A DNA stretch of 64,000 nt from Nannocystis pusilla (GTDB lineage Bacteria; Myxococcota_A; Polyangia; Nannocystales; Nannocystaceae): the NCBI RefSeq assembly GCF_020073745.1, contig NZ_JAIRAU010000011.1, positions 228,298 through 292,297 on the forward strand, read 5' to 3'. Below are positions 41,641 through 52,249 of the stretch, one piece after another. Position numbers and translations under genes: made by a program. Position 1 is the stretch's first letter. The number at the start of each line of letters is the position of its first letter. The notes below the pieces were generated by a model that made no database searches, was not told the DNA's origin, and saw nothing but the letters and a program-made list of their open reading frames with translations.

Positions 41641-43479
41641 TCACGGCAATGCGAGCACCAGCCGCGCTCCGTGCTTCAGCCCGAGCGCGGCCGGCGTCAC
41701 CCCGCCCTCGAGCTCCGCGCGCGCCAGCGTCCGGCCCGTCTGCACCACCCGGAAGCTCCAGCGCTCGCCGTACTCGTCGGCCCGCAGCTCGCGCGGCACG
41801 GCGGCCCGCAGCGCCGCGCCGAGCTCGTGCATCGCCCGATAGCGGCCGAGCACGAACCGCTGCGTCCGCTCGAGCGGCGCCGGCGACAGCGGCGACAGGT
41901 CGAGCGACAGCTCGCCGCCCGCCCGCACCAGCGCCTCGCCGCCGTCGGGGATGACGAGCCGCAGCGTCGCCAGGCCCGGGCACGGCGCCGCCAGCAGCAC
42001 GCGCGCGAACGCCTCGACCACGGCGACGATCCCCGACCGTCGCCCCGCCCCGGGCGCGCCCCAGAACAGCGCCGGCACGGCCAGCGCCGCGATCTGCAGG
42101 CGCTCGACCAGCGCGAGCGTGTTGGCGGCGAACACCTCGCTCCACTCGCGCATGCGCAGCACCCCGATCGCCTCGCTCGCCATCGCCGCGAACAGCACGC
42201 GCCCGGCCGCCAGCCGCCCCCCGTCGAGCGGATACAGGTGCCCGGGCGAGCGCGCCCGCAGCGACATCACCGCGGCCGCGACCTGCGGCCCGGCGAATTC
42301 ACAGACCCGCTGCGCCATCGATCGCGGGCTCGGCCCCACCCCGGCGATCGGGCAGACGATCGCCTGCTCCTGCGCCACGCACAGCTCGCCGAGGCCGATC
42401 ACCAGCGTCGTGCCGCCCGGCAGCGGGTAGCGCTCGTCGTCCCAGCTCTGGCGCGCGTCGACATAGATCGCCGTCATGGCCGCGATCTCCCGGCACGTGT
42501 CGGCCACCGCGCGGGCGGACGCCGGCTCGCGCCGCGACGGCGCAGCCAGCTCGGTCGGCGCGAACGCCTCGTCGTCGCGCGCGGCCCCGACGATCGGCAG
42601 CGGCGCCACGCCCCCGGGCGCGGCGGCCAGCAGCGCGGCCGCGAAGCTGCGCGCGTCGGCGAAGCGCTCCTCGGGCCGCCGGGCCAGCGCCGTGCGGAAG
42701 AACCCCTCGAGCGCCTCCGGCCACGCGAAGCCCGGCGCCGCCTCGGCCAGCGCGCGCGCCGGCGCGTGCAGCAGGTTGTTGAGGAAGTGCAGCTCGTTGT
42801 CCCCCTGCACCGGCGCCGCGCCGGTGAGCAGGCGAAAGACGATGACCGCGAGCGAGTACAGGTCGGCGCGCCCGTCGACGCTCGCCGGGTCGTGCGCCTG
42901 CTCGGGCGCCATGTAGCGCAGCGTGCCGAGCCACGCCCCGGTCGCCGTCAGCTCGCGCACCCCCTCGGGCCCGCCGCGCAGCTTGGCCAGGCCGAAGTCG
43001 ACGATCTTGATCACCTGGGCCTCGCCGTCGCCGGTGCGGAAGCAATTCGACGGCTTGAGATCGCGGTGCACGACCCCGAGGTCGTGCGCGGCCTGCAGCC
43101 CCGCCGCCACCTGCCCGGCGATCGTCGTCACCGCCGGCCACGGCAGCCGGACCTCGCGCTCGAGCGTGCAGTCGAGGCTCTCGCCGGCCAGCAGCTCCAT
43201 CACGAGGTAGGGCAGCCCGCCCGGCTCGGCCCCGAAGTCGAGCAGCTTCACCACGTGCGGGTGGTCGATGCGCGCGGCCGCCTGCGCCTCGCGGCGGAAC
43301 CGCTCGCGCGCCTCCGGCCGCTCGCGGTGGCGCTCGTTCAGCAGCTTGATCGCCACGCGCCCGCCGGTCGCCGCGTCCTCGGCCGCGTACACGTCGCCCA
43401 TCGCCCCGCCGCCGAGCCACGCGTCGAGCCGGTAGCGGCCTGCGAGCAGCCCTCGATCGTCGCGCGGTGCGTCCCTCAC
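41641..43479 (-). CDS. Hanks-type serine/threonine protein kinase
   Basis: 612 residues from GTG 43479; the open frame to 43542 passes through a repeat copy and is an unlikely N-terminus. The kinase domain covers about 1-280: glycine loop [20 protein letters not shown] lysine, catalytic [15 protein letters not shown] and APEQAHDP. The C-terminal half is Ala/Leu-rich, with no TM helix evident and no PASTA repeats; it may be a regulatory or sensory domain. Soluble kinases of this kind are abundant in myxobacteria and act opposite PP2C phosphatases. It lies next to the 1.6-kb repeat-bounded segment. Confidence 0.9.
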   Translation of the reverse strand: MRDAPRDDRGLLAGRYRLDAWLGGGAMGDVYAAEDAATGGRVAIKLLNERHRERPEARERFRREAQAAARIDHPHVVKLLDFGAEPGGLPYLVMELLAGESLDCTLEREVRLPWPAVTTIAGQVAAGLQAAHDLGVVHRDLKPSNCFRTGDGEAQVIKIVDFGLAKLRGGPEGVRELTATGAWLGTLRYMAPEQAHDPASVDGRADLYSLAVIVFRLLTGAAPVQGDNELHFLNNLLHAPARALAEAAPGFAWPEALEGFFRTALARRPEERFADARSFAAALLAAAPGGVAPLPIVGAARDDEAFAPTELAAPSRREPASARAVADTCREIAAMTAIYVDARQSWDDERYPLPGGTTLVIGLGELCVAQEQAIVCPIAGVGPSPRSMAQRVCEFAGPQVAAAVMSLRARSPGHLYPLDGGRLAAGRVLFAAMASEAIGVLRMREWSEVFAANTLALVERLQIAALAVPALFWGAPGAGRRSGIVAVVEAFARVLLAAPCPGLATLRLVIPDGGEALVRAGGELSLDLSPLSPAPLERTQRFVLGRYRAMHELGAALRAAVPRELRADEYGERWSFRVVQTGRTLARAELEGGVTPAALGLKHGARLVLALP

Positions 43480-43515
43480 GGGTTCCAGGATACCCGGTCG
43501 CGCGGCGCCGAACGA

Positions 43516-43540
43516 ATCTGTCCCTCGGGACATCTTATGC
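43516..43540 (-). repeat. Copy of the 14-bp-period repeat upstream of the kinase gene
   Basis: ATCTGTCCCTCGGGACATCT shares its core with the copy in pglY (CTGTCCCTC-GGACATCT, one mismatch). Cores at 43517 and 43531 are 14 bp apart. It lies 37 bases before the chosen kinase start, between divergent genes. Confidence 0.5.
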
Positions 43541-43697
43541 ACCGACCCACGCGCAGTTTCGCCCGCCGGGCGACCGCCACTCCTCGCATTCGCGATCGCC
43601 CGCCCGCTCGCACACTCGGCGCAGCGTTCGCCGTGGCGCCTGCCTCATGCGCCGGAGCACGTGCAACCCGCAGCGGCTCCGCTATGGACAGCGCGCA

Positions 43698-45566
<1,869 letters not shown>

Positions 45567-45617
45567 GACATGCTCGACAGGACATGCTTCTTTGAACATG
45601 TCCCATCAAACACATCA
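45567..45617 (+). repeat. 14-bp-period palindromic repeat filling the gap between convergent genes
   Basis: CATG cores lie at 45569, 45583 and 45597, exactly 14 bp apart, ending in AACACATC. The array starts at the base after one stop codon (45566) and ends on the opposing stop (45615-45617), so it is the entire intergenic region. GGACATG (45580-45586) can pair with CATGTCC (45597-45603). Confidence 0.8.
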
Positions 45618-48578
45618 CTCCCCCGCCGGGAACTCCCCGAACGAGAACAGGCTCGCCGGCTCGACCTCGACGATCGCCGCGAGCCGGCGCAGGCCGTCGA
45701 GGTCGACGCGGTCGCGGTTGCCGACCAGGCTGACCACCGGCGGGCGCTCGGCGTAGCTGCCGGCGAACGCCTGCAGCGCCTCCGGCGTCAGCCGGTCGAG
45801 CTGCTCGCGGAGCCACGGGCGCGGGTCGCGGCGCTCGCCGAGGTCGTCCCAGCGGGCCACCATCCACACGCTGTGGCGCGGGTCGACGCGAGCGCCGCGG
45901 AGCTCCTCCTCGACGGCGATCCGCGCGCTGCCGAGGCGGTGCTCGTCGAGCGGCCGGCGCAGCAGCTCGAGGAACGTCTGCAGCGCCTCGGTCGCCTTCT
46001 CCGACTGCGTCTCGAAGCCGCCGCGCAGCAGCCACGCGTCGCGCGGGCGCTCGCCGGGGAACAGCCGCACCGACGCGTCGTAGACCAGCCCCCGGGCCTC
46101 GCGCAGCTCCTGGAACAGCAGCCCGTTCATGCTGCCGTCGAGGTACTCGTTGAGCAGCCGGGCCGACGGCCTGCGCTCGCGCGACTGCGGCGCGGTCGGG
46201 ATGCCGACGACGATCGACGACTTGGCGACCTCGCGGTGGGTGAAGTACAGCGTCGGCGCCGCCACCTCGCGGAAGCGCCACGCCGCGCGCGCACGGACCG
46301 TGCGGTGGCGGTCGCCGAGGGCCAGCGCCTTCGCGGCCGCCGCCGCCGTGCGCGGCCCGAAGTAGAACGTGCGGTGGCGATGGTCGGGGAACTCGCGCAA
46401 CAGCTCGGCCAGCCGCGCGGGCGTCGCCTCGACCAGCCGCGCGTTGCTCGGCTCGAGCAGGTACGGGCTGTCGGCGCCGAGCAGCGCGTAGTCGGCGAGC
46501 GCGTCGGCCAGCACCGCCGGGTCCGCGAGCGCGTGCCGGCGGGTCGACAGCGCGTTGTCGACGATCGCCCGCAGCCGCTCCGCGTCGACGTGCACCTCGC
46601 GGAACCACCGCTCGACCAGGCGCACGCTCGCGTCCATGTTGGCGTCGACCCCGTCGATCGTGACCGTCGAGCCGAGCGAGCTGCAGGCGAACCGCACCCG
46701 GGTCCCGAGCGCGTACAGCCGCTTCTTCAGCGCCTCCGCCGGCGTCCCGGCGGTGCCCGACTCCGCCAGCACGGCGAGCGCGTGGCACAGCAGCGGCTCG
46801 CGCCGCAGGCCGCGCTCGAACAGGTACGTCACCTCGAACAGGTCGTTGCGGGCGTTGCGGGCCGCCACCAGCGGGCCGGCCGGCAGCTGCACGCGGCCGT
46901 AGTGCGTACCCTCGACCAGCCACTCCGGCGCCAGCGTCGCGCCCGGCATCGCCAGGATCTGCTCCGCGAAGCGGCTGCGGCGCGTCGTGTCGATCGCGAA
47001 CGGCGTGATCGCCGGCGTCTCGATGCGCGCGACCTCCGGCGTGCCGCTCCGGCGGTACACCGCGCTGAAGCCCCGCCCGAGGTACTTGTTCGCCGCCCGG
47101 ATCACGTCCGCGCGGGTCACCTCGCGCAGCCGCCGGTCGCGCGCCAGCACGTCGGCCCACGCGCGGCGCTCGACGAACGCGTCGCGCAGCTTGCCCATGC
47201 GCCCCGAGGCCCGCTCGAGCCGGCGCTTCTCGGCCAGCCCGTGGTGCAGCACGATCGCGTCGACGTCGGCCTGCGTGAACTCGCCGCGCTTCAGCCCGGC
47301 GATCACCTCGAGCAGCAGCGCCTCGACCTCCGCGTGCGTCTGGCCGGCGCGCAGCGCCGCGTAGGTGACCAGCAGCCCCGCCTCGCGCATCCCGTGCGAC
47401 CACCCCCCGGCCGCCGGGACCTTCTGGCTCAGCTCGAGCTCGACGTCGACCAGCCCCGTGGTGTCGTCGAACAGCAGGCCCGCCATCACCGCGAGCGCCG
47501 GCTCGTCGGGGTGGCCCGCCGCGACCGTCTGCCAGCCGAGCACGACCTCCTCCTGGCCGTCGGCCACGAACTCCGACTGCACGCGCCCCGCGATCGGCGT
47601 CAGCGACGCGGCCGGAGGCGGCTGCAGCGGCGCCGGCTGCAGCCGCCCGAGCGTCCGCTCCAGCACCGGCAGCGCCACCGCCGCGTCGATGTCGCCCGCC
47701 AGCAGCACCGCCATGTTGTTCGGCACGTACCACCGCTCGTAGTACGCCGCCATGTCGTGATAGGCCGGCAGCTTGAGGTGCTCGGTCTCGCCGAAGATCG
47801 TCTGCGTGCCGTACGGGTGGCGCGGGAACAGGTTGCGCAGCGTCGCGTCGAGCTCGCGCTCCCCCGGGTCGTCGAGCGAGTCGTTCTTCTCCTGATAGAC
47901 CACCTCGAGCTCGGGGTAGAACAGGCGGAAGATCGGGTCCTCGAACCGCTCGGCCTCGAGGGCCGCCCACGCCTCCAGGCGGGTCGCCGGCACGTCGGCG
48001 ACGAACTCCGTATAATCATGGGAGGTATAGGCATTGATCCCGCGCATGCCGAGCTCGGCCTGCACGCGGTCGAACTCGCCCGGGATCGCCGCCGCCGCGA
48101 CCTCGACGTTGGCCCGGTCGATCGCCGCCAGGATCTCCTGCCGCTGCTCCGGCGCGCTCGCGCCGCGCAGCTCGCGGTACAGCCCCGCGATCGCGTCGAG
48201 GTGCACCCGCTCGGCCGCGTGGTCGAGCGTGCCGAGCTCGTCGGTGCCTTTAAAGAGCATGTGCTCGAGGTAGTGCGCCAGCCCGGTCGAGTCCGCCGGA
48301 TCGTTGCGGCTGCCGGTGCGCACCACGATGCTGGCCGAGAAGCGCGGCTGCTGGCGATCGGTGCTGACATACACGGTGAGCCCGTTGGCCAGCCGGTGCA
48401 CCGAGACCTCCATCGGATCGCCGGGCAGCGCCGCGTGCGTCGGCGGCAGCTCGGACCCGGCGAACACGTCGACGGGCTCGCTCGCGGCGACGGCGACCTC
48501 GGGCGCCCGCGTCGCGGCGTCGCGGCCACAGGCGACGACGCCGAACAGCACCCCGAAGACCAGCGCCCGGTGAATCAT
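45615..48578 (-). CDS. M16-family zinc metallopeptidase lipoprotein, two-module
   Basis: 987 residues from ATG 48578; a longer frame reaches 48794 but lacks a signal. MIHRALVFGVLFGVVAC is a lipoprotein signal with Cys17. The active module has the inverted zinc motif HYLEH (about residue 115) in STGLAHYLEHMLFKGT, with the second-shell glutamate further on. A second, inactive M16 module follows from about residue 500 to the end, as usual for pitrilysin/PqqL-like proteins. It probably degrades peptides at the cell envelope. It converges with the amine oxidase gene across the repeat. Confidence 0.92.
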   Translation of the reverse strand: MIHRALVFGVLFGVVACGRDAATRAPEVAVAASEPVDVFAGSELPPTHAALPGDPMEVSVHRLANGLTVYVSTDRQQPRFSASIVVRTGSRNDPADSTGLAHYLEHMLFKGTDELGTLDHAAERVHLDAIAGLYRELRGASAPEQRQEILAAIDRANVEVAAAAIPGEFDRVQAELGMRGINAYTSHDYTEFVADVPATRLEAWAALEAERFEDPIFRLFYPELEVVYQEKNDSLDDPGERELDATLRNLFPRHPYGTQTIFGETEHLKLPAYHDMAAYYERWYVPNNMAVLLAGDIDAAVALPVLERTLGRLQPAPLQPPPAASLTPIAGRVQSEFVADGQEEVVLGWQTVAAGHPDEPALAVMAGLLFDDTTGLVDVELELSQKVPAAGGWSHGMREAGLLVTYAALRAGQTHAEVEALLLEVIAGLKRGEFTQADVDAIVLHHGLAEKRRLERASGRMGKLRDAFVERRAWADVLARDRRLREVTRADVIRAANKYLGRGFSAVYRRSGTPEVARIETPAITPFAIDTTRRSRFAEQILAMPGATLAPEWLVEGTHYGRVQLPAGPLVAARNARNDLFEVTYLFERGLRREPLLCHALAVLAESGTAGTPAEALKKRLYALGTRVRFACSSLGSTVTIDGVDANMDASVRLVERWFREVHVDAERLRAIVDNALSTRRHALADPAVLADALADYALLGADSPYLLEPSNARLVEATPARLAELLREFPDHRHRTFYFGPRTAAAAAKALALGDRHRTVRARAAWRFREVAAPTLYFTHREVAKSSIVVGIPTAPQSRERRPSARLLNEYLDGSMNGLLFQELREARGLVYDASVRLFPGERPRDAWLLRGGFETQSEKATEALQTFLELLRRPLDEHRLGSARIAVEEELRGARVDPRHSVWMVARWDDLGERRDPRPWLREQLDRLTPEALQAFAGSYAERPPVVSLVGNRDRVDLDGLRRLAAIVEVEPASLFSFGEFPAGE

Positions 48579-48860
48579 GCGTGCGTCGAGAGAGGGCGTG
48601 TGATGACTCGCCGGGTCGTGTTCGTATTCCACCACCGCGCCAACGATCGGCGCGGGGCTTCGCTCCGCGGCATTGAGGGCACCGCTCCCGCGCCGGACAT
48701 CGCGGCCACTCCTGCAGAGATACACGGATCTCGCCGCACCCAGCAATACGTCCGGAGCCGGCGGTCGCCGCGCCGACCGGCGCCGTACTCGCATTTCGTC
48801 GCGTGACCTCGGTCGCGCCGCGGCCTGCCGCTGGAGACATTCGCCGTATCTTCGAAGGTC

Positions 48861-49898
48861 GTGCTCTCGCTCGATCCGCTCGGCCCCGACGACCTCGGCG
48901 AATCACGCGAGCAGGCGCTGCTCGCCGCCCACGGCGGCCGCGGCGTGCTCGCGCCCTACGGCCGCGTCAACCCGCGGATGCGGCCGCTCGTGCTCGTCCA
49001 CGGCATCAAGGGCCACCCGGGGGAGCTGCGCGCGCTCGCCGAGCGTGCGCGGAGCGGCGGCGAGGTGCAGCCGTATCTGTTCGTGTACGACGACATCGGC
49101 CGCTACCTCGACCGCAGCGGCGACGATCTCGCCCGCGCGCTCGCCGAGCTCGCCTGTCACGCGCCGCGGCCGGAGGTCGTGATCGTGGCCCACTCGATGG
49201 GCGGCATCGTCGCTCGCTGCGCCCTCAACTCGCTCACCGACCCGCGGTGGTTCCCGCTGTTTTCGCACCGCCGCCTGCGCCGCGGGAAGATCCGCGTGCG
49301 CGGCAGCGCCGAGGCCGTGCGCGACGGTCTCCGGCTCGAGGCCGCCTGCGTGGCCGACTTCGCCGCCGTCGATCTGCTCGCCGTCGACACCCCGTGGGCC
49401 GGGTTCGCCGATCCCCGCCTCGACCTGCGTCAGCTCTGGCGGCGCGAGCGGGCCTGGGTCGACATGGTCTCGAACAGCGTCGTGTTGACGCGGCTGCACG
49501 CCACCGCCCTGCCCGCGCACGTCCGCATTCATCACGTCGAGGCCGACCAGCGCGCCGCCGGCCTCGCCGACGACAAGATCCGCACCCTCGGCGACCTCGA
49601 CGACGTCGACCTCCTCCGCCTGCAGCGCGCCATCCTCGGCGATCGCTCGGCCCTCGGCGACGACCCGCGCCACCGCAACCTGTTCGCCGCCCTCGCCGCG
49701 GAGCGCAGCTTCGCCGCCCTCGCCGCCGACCTGCGCGCGCGCGGCACTCTCGGCCCCGCAGCGTTCCGCGCCGAGCTGCGGCGCGCGGTCCCGCGGCTCG
49801 CCGGCAGCCACGGCTCCGTGCTCCGCAACACGGCCCTGTTCGCGCTGCTCGACGAGCTCGTGCGCCGCGGCGCCACCGAAGCGCGCCGGCAGGCGTGA
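48861..49898 (+). CDS. Alpha/beta hydrolase, lipase-like
   Basis: 345 residues from GTG 48861. The oxyanion region LVLVHGIKGHPGEL (about residue 45) is followed by the nucleophile elbow VAHSMGGIVAR (Ser near 117). A conserved LLAVDTPWAGF and an HHVEADQRAAG segment may carry the acid and histidine. No signal peptide or membrane helix is evident, so it looks cytoplasmic. It resembles triacylglycerol-lipase/PGAP1-like hydrolases of unknown substrate. Tandem repeats start just after its stop. Confidence 0.8.
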   Translation: MLSLDPLGPDDLGESREQALLAAHGGRGVLAPYGRVNPRMRPLVLVHGIKGHPGELRALAERARSGGEVQPYLFVYDDIGRYLDRSGDDLARALAELACHAPRPEVVIVAHSMGGIVARCALNSLTDPRWFPLFSHRRLRRGKIRVRGSAEAVRDGLRLEAACVADFAAVDLLAVDTPWAGFADPRLDLRQLWRRERAWVDMVSNSVVLTRLHATALPAHVRIHHVEADQRAAGLADDKIRTLGDLDDVDLLRLQRAILGDRSALGDDPRHRNLFAALAAERSFAALAADLRARGTLGPAAFRAELRRAVPRLAGSHGSVLRNTALFALLDELVRRGATEARRQA

Positions 49899-49903
49899 GG
49901 CAT

Positions 49904-50150
49904 GGCCGCCCTCGTCCCGTTCCGTCGCGCACGCGAAATCAGCACCTCGCCGACGACCCGGGGACGTCCACGCCTCACAATCTGGCCGCCCTCGTCCCGT
50001 TCCGTCGCGCGCCCGAAATGAGTATTCCACCGCCGGCCTGTCGACGTCTCGCTCCGCGTGGTCACAATCTGGCCGCCGTCGCCTCGATCCGTCCCTCCTG
50101 CGAAATGAGGATCCCGCCGGCGACCGCGCTTGCGAGCCGCGACGCGCCGG
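49904..50150 (+). repeat. Degenerate tandem repeat, three units of 80-87 bp
   Basis: Units start with GGCCGCC at 49904, 49984 and 50071. Each has a TCGTCCCGTTCCGTCGCGC-like block (TCGATCCGTCC in unit 3) followed by CGAAAT. The array fills the gap between the hydrolase and the FG-GAP lipoprotein and ends about 20 bases before the next start. Confidence 0.65.
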
Positions 50151-50167
50151 CCAACACTCCCGGGCCG

Positions 50168-51619
50168 ATGCAACTGAAGTCGACGTATACCCACACCCTC
50201 GGATGGCTCGTCCTCACCCTGTGCGCCTGTCCGCCGCCCGACGGCGGCGAGCCGGCGACCTCGACCACCACCACCAGTTCGTCCGCCACCAGCGCGTCCT
50301 GCCATTCGAGCAGCGGAGAAACGAGCTCCACCACCGGCGACACGAGCTCCACCACCAGCGACAGCACCAGCTCGACCTCCGCGGACTCGAGCACCACCGC
50401 CGGCGAGAGCAGCACGAGCACCTCCACCTCTGGTGATTCGACCACCTCGACCTCCGGTGATTCCACCACCGGTGATTCCACCACCACCGGCGGCGCTCCG
50501 CCATGCGAGCAGAACTTCGCCTGGGACGACCTGCGCACCTGCTACACCGCCCCGATCGTCTACGACCCCGTCCCCGGCGCCGGCCTGCTGCTCGCCGGCG
50601 ACGTCGATCAGGACGGCCACGCCGACCTGATCGTCCCCGGCGCGACCGGCGGGATCGCCGTCCTGCGGGGCGACGGCAGCGGTGCCCTCGCCACGCCGGT
50701 GCTGACCCCCGTCGATCCGCCGACCGGCGCCGCGGCCGGCGACTTCGACGGCGACGGCAAGCTCGACCTCGTGGTCAGCTTCGCCGGCCCGGTGCCGCGG
50801 ATCGATCTGCTGCTCGGCGACGGCCTCGGCGGGTTCGTGCTCGAGGACTCGTTCCCGAGCGGTCCCACCGTCGGCACCCACCTGGCCGCCGCCGACTTCG
50901 ACAACGACGGCGACCTCGACGCCGTCGCCATTCATCAAGGCGTCAGCAACACCGTCCACAAGCGGCTGAGCAGCATCACCTCGAATGCGGGCACCTCCTG
51001 GACCTACTCCGATCAGCCGCTGACGATGTTCGTCGCCGACGTCCTGTACAGCGCCTGGGTCCCGTGGTTGGGGATCGGCAGCGTCGACGGCGTGCACACC
51101 GACGTGATCGTCGCCACCGACCGCAGCGTCGAGTCGCCCCGTCAGCTGCGCAGCGACGGCCTCGGCGGCTTCACCTACCTGGGCCCGCTGCACCCCGGCA
51201 ACGGCCTCGTCGGCGGCGGCCCGGTCGTCTTCGTCGACTTCGAGGGCGACGGCGACAACGACGTCGTCTCCGCCGACCGCTACGGCACCCTCCAGATGCG
51301 CTCCGCCGTGAACCTCGGCGGCGGGGCCTGGAGCCCGGTCGTCCTCAGCCCGCTGTTCGAGACCGGCAAGCGGCAGATGGCCCTCGGCGACCTGATCCAC
51401 GATACCCGCCCCGACGTCGTCTACACCGCCACCGACGGCCAGACCATGGCCCGCACGATCGAGGTCGACGGCACGATCGTGTCCCCGGGACCGCCCGGCT
51501 TCCAGCTCGGCTACGCCCGCGGCTTCGTGCTGACCGACCTCAACGAGGACGGCCTCTCCGACTTCGTCTTCATCTCCATCCCCGCCGGCGACGCGCTGTC
51601 GGTGCGCCTGTCCGAATAG
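50168..51619 (+). CDS. FG-GAP/VCBS repeat lipoprotein
   Basis: 483 residues from ATG 50168. The signal ends at Cys19 or Cys21 (LTLCAC), then ~95 residues of Ser/Thr/Asp/Gly linker with STSGDSTT repeats. From about residue 120 it is an integrin-alpha-like seven-bladed propeller with calcium-binding DxDxDG loops: DVDQDGHAD, DFDGDGKLD, DFDNDGDLD and, late, DLNEDGLSD. Such proteins are surface-exposed and bind ligands; target unknown. Same build as the other linker lipoproteins of the window. Confidence 0.85.
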   Translation: MQLKSTYTHTLGWLVLTLCACPPPDGGEPATSTTTTSSSATSASCHSSSGETSSTTGDTSSTTSDSTSSTSADSSTTAGESSTSTSTSGDSTTSTSGDSTTGDSTTTGGAPPCEQNFAWDDLRTCYTAPIVYDPVPGAGLLLAGDVDQDGHADLIVPGATGGIAVLRGDGSGALATPVLTPVDPPTGAAAGDFDGDGKLDLVVSFAGPVPRIDLLLGDGLGGFVLEDSFPSGPTVGTHLAAADFDNDGDLDAVAIHQGVSNTVHKRLSSITSNAGTSWTYSDQPLTMFVADVLYSAWVPWLGIGSVDGVHTDVIVATDRSVESPRQLRSDGLGGFTYLGPLHPGNGLVGGGPVVFVDFEGDGDNDVVSADRYGTLQMRSAVNLGGGAWSPVVLSPLFETGKRQMALGDLIHDTRPDVVYTATDGQTMARTIEVDGTIVSPGPPGFQLGYARGFVLTDLNEDGLSDFVFISIPAGDALSVRLSE

Positions 51620-52249
51620 CCAGGTTCACTCGCGATCGAGGCGACCGCAGTCACATGCCCGAACGGACATGTCCCAAAAAAACATGTCCCGTCGGCACAT
51701 ACCGACGCCCGCTGCGCGATTCGACGAGCGCCGCGCTCTCGGTTAATCATCACACGTGAAGGCGACCCCTTCGCCCGTGCCGGCGATGGCGTCGCGGGCG
51801 GACCGCGGGCGCCCCGTCTCCGACGACACCGCGGCCGCGGGCGAGGGCGCCGCGTCTGTCCCGCCTCGTCGAGGTCGACGGGCTGAGCCGCGCCGGACGC
51901 CTCACCGTTGCCGCCCACGCCGGCCAGGAGGTGCTCGCGCGGGCCGTCGCCTTCACGCCGGCGATCGCCGCTGCGGCGGCGGCGCTCGCCGTCATCGACC
52001 GCGAGCCGCGGAGCCGAGCGGCGATTGCACCGACCCGAACGCGCCTTCGACTCGCGCGCCGCGGCGCGGCTTGCAAAGCTCTCCTGGCATGCAACAGTCA
52101 TCCGGCACCGCAGGTCCGGTCATGCCGAGGGCGCGCGACATCATGGCCCGTGCAGTCCTGGCGCCGCCCGACCCGCCGGACGAGGCCGCCGAGCCCAACC
52201 GTCATCGGGCAGAGCCCGGCGAGCGTCTCGCTCGTCTCGGATCCGCGCG
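51620..52249 (+). other. Gap with a palindromic repeat array and possible decayed coding text
   Basis: Of these 630 bases, 51652-51700 is a 14-bp-period array. A plus-strand stretch around 51870-52010 gives protein-like text (LTVAAHAGQEVLARAVAF) without start, motif or consistent frame, so a remnant is possible. No gene is called. Confidence 0.4.
51652..51700 (+). repeat. 14-bp-period palindromic repeat
   Basis: CATG cores lie at 51654, 51668 and 51683, then a CACAT at 51696 (spacings 14, 15, 13). GGACATGT (51666-51673) and ACATGTCC (51682-51689) form a perfect 8-bp stem around an A-rich loop. It lies 33 bases after the FG-GAP gene stop. Confidence 0.7.

Noticed and set aside
45570..48806. 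A 1078-residue plus-strand open frame opposite the M16 peptidase gene
   Set aside because: It is antisense to a gene with clear M16 motifs and its translation is low-complexity Arg/Val/Leu/Asp, typical of shadows in GC-rich DNA. The same applies to long frames opposite vgrG (21306-23837), brxHI (7681-9828) and the giant kinase (55634-57775).
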